Below, in pieces: positions 33,911-41,925 of a stretch of DNA of 41,925 nt. The DNA lies in the NCBI GenBank assembly GCA_015499995.1, contig JADNRV010000380.1, forward strand, positions 1 through 41,925. Direction: 5' to 3'. The notes below the pieces were generated by a model. That model had not been told where the DNA came from. It worked only from the letters and a program-made list of their open reading frames with translations, and did not search any database. How positions within the stretch are numbered: position 1 is the first letter of the stretch; each line of letters opens with the position of its first letter. The position numbers were made by a program, and so were the translations under genes. The DNA comes from Flammula alnicola (Eukaryota; Basidiomycota; Agaricomycetes; Agaricales; Strophariaceae).

Positions 33911-34200
33911 AATCCTTATAATCATTTTTATGTTACCGCTTATACCCTGCTCTTTTAACATCCTGTCCGACCATTGCACATCGAACTATGTATTGTTTTT
34001 CTTCACTTGTTTCAATCATATTCCAAGCATCGTTTAGTTCATTCACATTATCAGGAGCCTTGAGCTCGAGGCCCAGAACGAAAGGAGGCCCACCTCGATT
34101 TCGCTGACTCAGCAATTAAATACGTCATATTTAGCCAAGCACTAGGTCAAACAGTTTATAACGAGCACAACGGCACAACGGATCCAAGAACTCGAAAGCC

Positions 34201-34872
34201 ATGTCTACTGAAACCCCATATACTCCACTAAACGACGACCATACTACTGACCAAAAAGAATCTTTTTGGCAATGGCTGAAGTCGTGGTTTAGCAGTCTCT
34301 GGTGCAATGTCCAGTGGTTTCGTCAACCCGTCATCCCGCCAGGGCCTTGGGAAACGTTGTACGGATTCAGGCCAATCCCGAAGCGGTACACACGAATTAT
34401 CCCCACATTTACGAAATTCCTAACGCAATGCTTCTTTATAGTAAACTACCATAAACTATTGAATTGCTCCAGGGAAACAATGTGTGCCTTAAGGATGGCA
34501 ATCTCACAATGGTCTATGTTCAACGCCTGATTTTTTTGCAACTTCTAACACGGTATTGTTTATAATTTTACAGCCCAAGCTTTCTCGCTCCGAGTCGGTT
34601 CACGTTGTGTAATTTCACGTCGACTGCGAAATCGACCCGTTGACGACCTTCATCTCTTGGCAAAGGGAACGAAATTCGCCGAAATTCCTGTCCCAGAGAA
34701 ACTTAAAACTCTCTATCTTCTGTCATTCCCAGAATACCTCAGTCGGACGCCCAAAGCAGGTTATCATGGGACGGCGGTGATAGAGGGTTTCCTAATCTGG
34801 CAGAGACGAGGGATTATGATTTGCGGCGAGCAGCTGTTCCCTAGATTCTGGAGAAAGGTGTCGACTATCTGA
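34201..34872 (+). CDS. hypothetical gene, exon structure unresolved
   Basis: ATG 34201 opens a protein-like first exon: TPLNDDHTTDQKESFWQWLK, then VIPPGPWETLYGFRPIPKRY and TRIIPTFTKFLTQ. A downstream segment after a TTTTACAG acceptor (34573) is also protein-like (LRVGSRCVISRRLRNRPVDD, then EKLKTLYLLSFPEYLSRTP) and ends at TGA 34870-34872. I cannot connect the two in frame with a credible middle exon near 34480-34510. I recognise no domain. It may be a real small gene with an intron I misplace, or a decayed one. Confidence 0.3.
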
Positions 34873-37627
34873 TAGATGGATAGAGAGTGCAATCAGAAAT
34901 ATTCGGACAGTTGGTCTCTTTGTCCAAACATCACTGTGTCATTCACTCTCGGGGTTGCTTCAAGTCACTGCTCGACAGAGGATGCCTGAACCTGATCAGC
35001 TGGCCATTCTACGGCCAAACTATTCTTCTTACTCGCCCACTGCTAAAATTAAATATCTCCTTGAGCAAAAGGTATTCTCACAACCTTAGACTTCTCCGGT
35101 CCTCCTTGGGATTACCTGGAGACAAGTCGCTGCTCGCGGAATCCCGAGGTCCCTTGCCTCAACAATATAATACCCTCTTCTCACGTCTTCTGAGAAAATG
35201 GAAGCTATATCCACTCCTTTGTCTTTCCTCCTCGGACTACATATGCATGGTCGTCTCAAAAACACAGTTGAATGTGAGAAGGAATAGGAATCCGGATCTC
35301 GAACATTGATTGTGCCGCCTGCAGGTGCTCATGCTTTTTTGCAGCTCACTTGCAGTTTGATAGACTTCCGCAGCCAAGAACCATTATGACACGTAATTGT
35401 CCTGTAACGATATAGTTGAGATCTGTAATACCAACAAAACTTCGGACTGAAGTCCGCAAAGCCATAAGGACCGAGGTGATAAAGACAATGACAATGAGAG
35501 AATAAAACTCAACTTGAAATACCACGGTTTTACGCTACCGAAATCCGAGAGGCTAGATCGATGAAAGGGAACTTTTCGTTGCTCCTGAGCTCGAATCCTG
35601 GATCTTTGTCAACTACCATGAGAAGAGTACCCACATATAATCCCGAGCGAGATGTGATGAGAGATAACGGGGGCCACGTTGTGAGCAGGCATGTCACCCT
35701 GCTCCATGCCGACATGTCGCGAAACATTTCAGCGCATAACAGACAAGCCGCCGGAGCAAGTGTAGGAAGTCTTCCCTAATTATAGGCAAGAAGTTATTCG
35801 AGACTGTCGAGGTTATCCCACGACGGTGGATAAGCGCTGCCAAAATGAAAGGAATATTGAATAAGGAAATGGGGCACCTCACCTGGGTTTTTATCCTGCC
35901 TGTTATTCTCTTCGTTCAAGTGGTTATAGAAGACAAAGCTAGAACGAGGTCGGAACAAGTGATTGCATTGATTGGATCATGCATGATGGTCTGTTTTTGG
36001 TCAGAATTGTGTAACCATATGTGTACGTGTTTGGCTCGAGCCCCGGCAACGCGCCTCCATGGCCGGATTTGGCTGTACAGTGTACCGCCTAATTGCACGT
36101 CAATGAAGGGCTGAGGAAAACTACCTAATAAAATGTACTTGTCTTTGACATCAAAGTACCTGAGGGGACGGTAACTATTCGATGGCTTTAGTGAAACCGT
36201 GTGTCCTCTGGTAAGTAAGTTAATTCGCCGCGACAGTCGACTCCTGAACGATCATCATTTTCGGAGCCCCAAGCAAGTAGGTACTTATAGCCTACTAGCA
36301 CAATTAGACCTTCCTAAACTACCGACCCAACAGGATCTTTTGCGCACCTTCTGTAGCCGGGCCGTTGATAAAGATTGTATTTGGCGTACATCATTCCCAT
36401 CAGGTTTTAAAGCGAGCTGGGACCGCAGTTGGACAGGATCGATCATCTGAAAGAGTACGAACGTTGGAGGTTATGCGGGTAGGGAGCTGATTGCTGTGCT
36501 ACTCGAAATCAGCGCCCAGCCTTGATTCGAGTGGACGACACATACAGAGAATACACTCTCTGCCAGATGTATATTTATCGGGGAGGTGATTTTTGAAAGT
36601 TATCTACTTGAGTGCGTCAAATGAGGATTTCTGCATTGTTTATTTACCTCGTCTCCTAAGTTCGGCCACCGTGGACGAGTGTTCGTAAAGTGAGGGAGAT
36701 ATGACAATGCAAAAACCGAGAAAAACTGTTGTGGTTTTTGGGAGTGTTGCGGGGTCAGGAATAGGCAATCCTACTGAGAACTTTGTGTGGTACTTCTTTC
36801 CTGGAATAGGCCCAACTTTCTCTACTGTCATAAAGAATGCTCTGACTCTGAAATATATCTTATTGCGGCGCTATAGCTTTGTGTTCTGGGCCAGCTTTTT
36901 CCTTCAGGCTAAATATATCCTACGCTTTCGTGATGGACTATCAAGAAGGCCCGGATCTGGCTTGATCTCAATACAATGCGGCTGGAAACGAGCATAGGTT
37001 GAAGTTAGGCTTCGGTATGCTGACGATGTAACATTGGCAAAACCCTTTTCCAGTCGTTGTATATAAACACTATTCCTATTGCTTATACTCAGAACTTTTC
37101 GAATTTTTGAAAGAAAAATGGGAGGAAGTTCAAGAAGAGATCAAACCTTTTATTGTCGTCTCTGAAACGATGGAATGATGTCGCGATAGTTGTTTGATGG
37201 CTTGGTACAAATTTCATATCAACACATCCCGGCGATTGATGGAAGTTCTCAACATCAAGACGGTAGCTTTCCTGAATGCGGAACCACTGGATCGCGATAG
37301 GCAGCACCTTTTTAGATTGGTTCCCTATGGGATCCCGTCGCATCTGATCAGTCGTGAAGAGCACAGCAAGCAAGAGCACAAACCTCGGAAGAGCATGGTT
37401 AGGTATGCCACCCGTTATGTGTGAGATGCAATGACTCTCACTGATGAGCTGAGTACTCAAGAAAGCGAGTCTTCAAATTTGTCGCATTAATAATTATTGC
37501 TATAGTACAACATTGAGCAGAGCAGTTAGATCATCTAGGAACCTGAAGGAACGTGGATATACGAGGCGGAAAACGCATGGTATCATCGTGAAAAGGTATG
37601 TGCGGACGATAGAGGATAGTCATATGG
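34873..37627. other. 2.75 kb with only short unsupported open frames
   Basis: Many open frames of 60-140 codons occur on both strands (for example 34887-35309 plus, 35845-36114 plus with two hydrophobic stretches, 36701-36997 plus, 37089-37460 minus). None shows a family motif, consistent splice sites or a neighbour that supports it. Near 35435-35450 there is a short palindrome (CTTCGGACTGAAGTCCG). The region could be old decayed sequence. Confidence 0.45.
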
Positions 37628-39323
37628 TCATGATTGCAGAGTCATATTCTGAGTCTGCAGAGGAGCGCCATTCATTACATCAAAACCAGGTATCATAGTG
37701 TGATGGATTCGTTTTCGAGGAGGGAGACCTGGCATATCCTGAGGGGTATATTGGCGTTCAGTACGATATTCCATGTAATCCGGAGCACCGACTTGTTCCT
37801 CGCAAGGGTAGCCGTTCGAGTCTGGTGTTTCGTCAGTTTGTGACAGTTGTTACCAAGCCTTAGAACCTACCGTGCAACTGAGGACCATGATCCCATGTCC
37901 GGGAATGCTTGCGCGTCCTCCCCGACTGGTCCTTATAATAAGTTTCAACGAATGATCTCTTCTTGGAATAGAATAAGTACTCACCTCCATATGCGCGACC
38001 GGCTCGTTATTGTACAAGTTTTGGCCATCCGTAGGCCATTCCATTGGCTTCTGCGGTACTCGGGCGTTCATAAAGGGATCTACGGGGTTTCGGACCACCT
38101 AGCAAACACGCAAATGCCTCGTGAGCAATGGGAAAGATAGTACAAATCGGGGACTAAACAAACCTCCATGGGATATCTTGGTGGACTGCGTCGATCGTCT
38201 CCAGATATTGATGATTTCCTTGACCTCGTGTCTGCAGAACCAGAAGGATCAGTTACGGGTTATGATTGATACTGCAACGACATGCTACGCACCCAGAGGC
38301 ACTTGGTTCTGCGATAGCAGGATGGCCACTGGGGTCAAGGTCAACGAGTCAGTACAGCGGCCAGGATATCCTTGCAAATAGGTGGCGTACTTATGTCGTC
38401 GCGACGTTTCTCGGCACCGGCAACAGCCTGGCGAGCCTGTCGTTCAATGTCGAGGCAAGACGTGTACCTCATGAAGGCGTCCTGAGTATCTTTTTGCGCT
38501 CGTAATAGCGAAGCACGTGCTGCTTGGAGAGCTTGCTCTGATGGATCCAGATTGAGTATTAAAAAAAAAAACGCAAAATTTTGATTGTTATCTTACTTGA
38601 TGAGCTGGCCTCTGCGGCGAGACCTTCGGGTGTCCGAAAAGAAGGAGACCCGGAATTTCTGGAGTTTGGCAGATGTGCACCCGATTCGTCTAGAAAAATG
38701 TTATTCAAAGACATGATGAAAAAAATCGTTATAGAATTACCATTGGGTGGCCTACTTTGGTCTAAAAAGCTCTGCTCTGAAGGCTCTGGCGTGAATGAGT
38801 CGGCAGAATGATCTCGATGAGCGTATGATGTTTCTCCGCCCACTTGATTCCGTAGGCGGGGATTATGCGGAATGCCAGCGGCTTGTCGCTCGATAAATTT
38901 GCGGAGGAATGTCAGCTCGACGTCGTCTGGCATAACATATGGTGGTCCCTGAATATCTCCTTTCTGCATGAGCAATTCTAAGTGCGACATCGTCTTGTCT
39001 TTCAACTGCTGTAGCCACTCGTGGAGTTCCATGTGGTCTTGATCGGCTCGTGCATCGTAATCCTGGCGTCTTCGCGCTTTGCGCCAGTAAGTTTTCGTCA
39101 TCTTGAGAGCGCGGTTGACTTCATTGTCGAGAGTGCGGTACCAGTCGCTGGCTTGACGGTTTAATCGCACCGCCAGGACGCCAGGTTGGACTCGTAATTG
39201 CAACACACATCTACCTTCTCGATCGGCTGGCCCAAGTACACCCTTCTGACCCTGATTGCCTCGAGTGGCACCACGAGAAACATTGCCAAGTTCTGGCCAA
39301 GGAAGATCGTCAGGCGTAGACAT
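37628..39323 (-). CDS. hypothetical coiled-coil, Arg-rich protein, multi-exon
   Basis: ATG 39323 opens MSTPDDLPWPELGNVSRG. The first exon of about 200 codons has a basic helical region (RALKMTKTYWRKARRRQDYD, LHEWLQQLKDKTMSHLELLM) and ends SFLDQSRPPNG. Later exons read ESGAHLPNSRNSGSPSFR, then a coiled coil (ALQAARASLLRAQKDTQDAF, RQARQAVAGAEKRRDDI), then RKSSISGDDRRSPPRYPMEV joined in frame to VRNPVDPFMNARVPQKPMEW. The last exon probably reads EEQVGAPDYMEYRTERQYTP and PGLPPRKRIHHTMIPGFD and stops at 37628-37630, but its phase is uncertain; the alternative frame stops at 37693-37695. I recognise no family. Good donors and acceptors and consistent composition support a real gene. A nuclear or scaffold protein is a guess. 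Confidence 0.6.
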
Positions 39324-39953
39324 ATCCAGTTTGGAGAGGGAAAAGATAAAAAGTAAAGAAATCGGTGGTGGTGAGGTCAAAGAAAGGGAACAGCAACGAG
39401 TACGGTCATTAAATGGACCCACCAAATTCTCCAGTTTTCGGCATTATAACTGTGGAGGGTTTCGCGGCACTTATATTATGAATCTCGGTCGCCATCAGAT
39501 CTAAGTCGCCCGACAGAGACACGGTGTCTGAAACCACACGTCTGTTTACCTTAGTAACCTTCCAAGAAATCCCATCCCCAAAAAGACACTTCCTGCGGAA
39601 TTTCTCAGGTCACTTTCACATGAAGATTCAAGAATCGATTTTGATCAAACATGAATCCCGACCTAGATTCCCCAACTCCGCCACCAGAGGCAACAGAATT
39701 CAAATGGATGTATTATTAAAAATGGAACTTGCGATTGCTACAGAGATTCATCGGATCAAACTTATGACGCCTAAGTTAAACCCATGTTTGGCAGAGCACT
39801 TGCGATACTATGTATACTCGCGTCTGCGGACACCAGGTTGAAGAAACCAACAAATCTGACAGTATCATTGGCTTGATGATAGACACCGGGATTCCACGAT
39901 CCGGAGTTTGAGGCGAACCATGACGATGCGGTCGGACGACCAGCGCTTTCCAC
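39324..39953. other. intergenic region, no gene seen
   Basis: Between the start of the coiled-coil gene and the 3' end of the ALDH7 gene. A 105-codon plus-strand frame (39524-39841) has no motif. Just upstream of 39323 there is a purine-rich run on the plus strand that will be part of the 5' UTR of the minus-strand gene. Confidence 0.45.
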
Positions 39954-41925
39954 TCAAGCCACGAAATTGACGCCTTGAGCCAACGGTGCTTGGTCCGAGA
40001 AATTGACTACACGCCATCGCTTAGTGAGGTGCATCGCGGCAAACATGAATGAGATGCGCTTACTGGTGCAGGCGCTCCACCGCACATATTGCTTCCACGA
40101 ATCACCACCGGATTCTCGTCCCCTAGAATTGTATAGTCCATAAAGCCGCCAAGTTCCCGCAAGGCTGACGATTCACTCACCATCCCGTACTCTGAGTAAT
40201 CCAATCGAATTAGAGGCACAACAAAAGAACAGTCTATTTGATGATTCTCACCTTATTTCCACCGAAAGCAGCGCCGATCTCAGCGCCACTGGTACCCACA
40301 TTTACCTGATGTTGAGTCAGGCGACTTAAGCGAAGAAAACGAACAATGAAAGATGTATACTCACGTTTACAATTCCAGTGTCTGAGCCACTGGGCCCTAT
40401 CCATTTTCCAAGGTTTCTCAGGTCGCGTGTCCACAGGCTGCTGGATAGTCCCTGATTTAAAGAAGTGATGCAAGACGTGAGCATTGACAGAAGCGCAAGG
40501 GAAATGATCTCTTGCCTGAGGAACACTGTTGTTCCAGCTAATGGCCTCTTCCAAATCATTAAAGATTGCAACATTAAGGATTGGGGCAAACGTTTCGGTC
40601 TTCCAGATGTAATCATCGGGGTTTGCAGATCTTGGGATTGCTATTGTTGGTTCCACGAAGTTGCCCGATTCAAAATGTTGGTATTTGTTTCCGCCCGTCA
40701 AGATTTCAGCACCAGAATCACGCAAGTACTGGATCGCATTGGAATACGTCTCACATGCTGCGCGTGAATGGAGGGGTCCAAGCAGGGTGTCGTCAAGTAA
40801 GGGATCTCCAGGGATCACCGATTTGTAAAGGTTCTGGAGACGTTCCAGAAATTCAGGTGCAATATCTTTGTGGAGATATAGCCTTCGAGTTGACGTGCAC
40901 CGTTGGCCCGCTGTACCCACGGCGCCAAAGAAAACAGATGGCACGGCCAGAGACAAATCCGCATCTGACATGATGATAGAAGCTGGCGAGCACATACGTT
41001 AGTTTGTTCGTGACTTGGAATATTATATCATGTACCGTTATTTCCGCCCAACTCTAATATTACTTTGCCGAACCTTGACGCAACCGTTTTTCCAACACTG
41101 CGGCCAACGTGTTCACTCCCAGTAAAAGACACTGTTTGAAGTATGGGCATGAATTTCGGGTCTCATATGCGAAATATGCACGGTTACCCAGTTCCACATC
41201 ACGACTTTCGACGATCGCTTTGCCAGCGTCTTTTCCACCTGTGACCAAGCTTGCCACAGCTCCTGGAATTCCGTTCCTTTCAAGAACAGACGAGACTATT
41301 TTTGTAACTGCAATAGCACATAAAGGTGTTGTTGGAGACGGCTTCCATAATGTGGCATTGCCGGCAGCCAATGAAAGTGACAAGTTCCTAAATCGGCGTA
41401 AGAGGGATAAGGGAAATATAACAAATCGCCGCACCAGCCGTAGACAGCTACGGGAAAGTTGAAGGCAGATAATACTGCAACTACCCCTAACGGGTTGGGG
41501 ACTACATTCCGTGTGAGTGTAAACTGCTCCGCGTACGGTCATTTGTCCAGACCTTCAAGGATAGAGTGCCCTGAGCGCTCTGAAGCCACGACCCGTCCGT
41601 TCATCATTCTTGAGAGGCCGACGGCATAGTCGCACTAATGTCGATTTTACCTCATGCGTCAAAACGTGGCCCTGTTCATGTAAATGAAAAACTCACAATG
41701 TCGACGAATTCTTGTACTTCACCTACTCCTTCGGTCTTAATCTTCCCCATTTCAAGAGATACAAGAGCACCAAGATCTTCGCGCTATCCCATATCCGGTC
41801 AGTAACATATATTATTACAGTAAAGATCGCCTTGCCTTCGCGGAAAGTGCTTCTCTTATCTGTCTAAGGAGTTCTCCGCGGCGAGGAGCAGGAATAACTG
41901 AAGAAAAATAGTTGGTGCCGGATAT
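39954..41925 (-). CDS. ALDH7-family aldehyde dehydrogenase (antiquitin), 5' end outside window
   Basis: The minus strand reads, across about ten exons, almost the whole C-terminal three quarters of antiquitin. In order: [173 protein letters not shown], ending [11 protein letters not shown] with stop at 39954-39956. The catalytic Cys lies in GQRC and the general base Glu in LELGG. ALDH7 enzymes oxidise alpha-aminoadipic semialdehyde in lysine breakdown. One intron (41784-41835) has a GC donor. A stop seen in the unspliced frame near 41540 lies inside an intron. Confidence 0.9.

Noticed and set aside
35580..35610. AGCTCGAATCCTGG resembling a tRNA B-box
   Set aside because: It does not fit GGTTCGANTCC well. 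I found no A-box at the right distance and no cloverleaf arms.
35845..36114. Short plus-strand frame with two hydrophobic stretches
   Set aside because: Hydrophobic runs are common by chance in AT-rich frames, and there is no start context, family similarity or neighbour to support it.
36701..36997. 98-codon frame starting with VVVFGSVAGSGIG
   Set aside because: The start resembles a nucleotide-binding Gly-rich loop, but nothing after it fits a Rossmann or kinase fold. The reverse strand is equally open, so a chance match is likely.

Overview
This window looks like a gene-dense piece of a mushroom-forming basidiomycete (Agaricomycetes-type) nuclear genome. The genes are cut by many short introns (about 50-80 nt, GT...AG, often with a CTAAC/CTGAC-like branch site). 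The readable proteins are eukaryotic: histone methyltransferase SET1, a WGR-type PARP, a DUF1308 protein, antiquitin and a BED/hAT transposase. There is nothing prokaryotic, no operon structure, no CRISPR, and I found no rRNA or convincing tRNA gene. All exon joins are my own splicing by eye.

Layout. 1-4310: an almost complete, intron-rich hAT DNA transposon whose left end lies outside the window. 4308-4648: a second, unrelated transposon terminus with palindromic ACCTGCAGGT repeats. It abuts, and probably broke, a MYND zinc-finger gene (4649-5476, minus). 5735-7297 (minus): a complete 2-oxoglutarate/Fe(II) dioxygenase of the isopenicillin-N-synthase fold. 7298-8845: no intact gene, only weak traces that may be a scrambled membrane-channel pseudogene. 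8846-10947 (plus): a DUF1308 protein. It is convergent with 11403-13603 (minus), a single-pass membrane protein with a short ectodomain and a very long Ser-rich tail. 14161-14620 (minus): a small unassigned gene. 16408-19477 (minus): a PARP2-like poly(ADP-ribose) polymerase with a TATA/E-box/ACGCG promoter region. 21680-24652 (plus): a secreted S41-type serine peptidase. 25652-26701 (plus): an unrecognised Pro/Ser-rich protein. 29313-33910 (plus): SET1, with an unusually long polyproline tract. 34201-34872 (plus): an unresolved hypothetical. 37628-39323 (minus): an unrecognised coiled-coil/Arg-rich protein. 39954-41925 (minus): ALDH7/antiquitin, whose 5' end runs off the window.

How the genes relate. 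I see no biosynthetic cluster or defence island. The genes are mostly single-copy housekeeping or chromatin functions (SET1, PARP, DUF1308, ALDH7) with lineage-specific proteins between them. PARP and SET1 both act on chromatin but lie 10 kb apart in opposite orientation, so no shared regulation is implied. The left 5 kb is the accessory part: nested transposon material and a broken gene. I did not find a clear undescribed system. The best leads are the membrane protein at 11403-13603, the SET1 polyproline expansion, the nested transposon/MYND junction, the orphan coiled-coil gene, and the possible inverted channel remnant at 7.6-8.5 kb.
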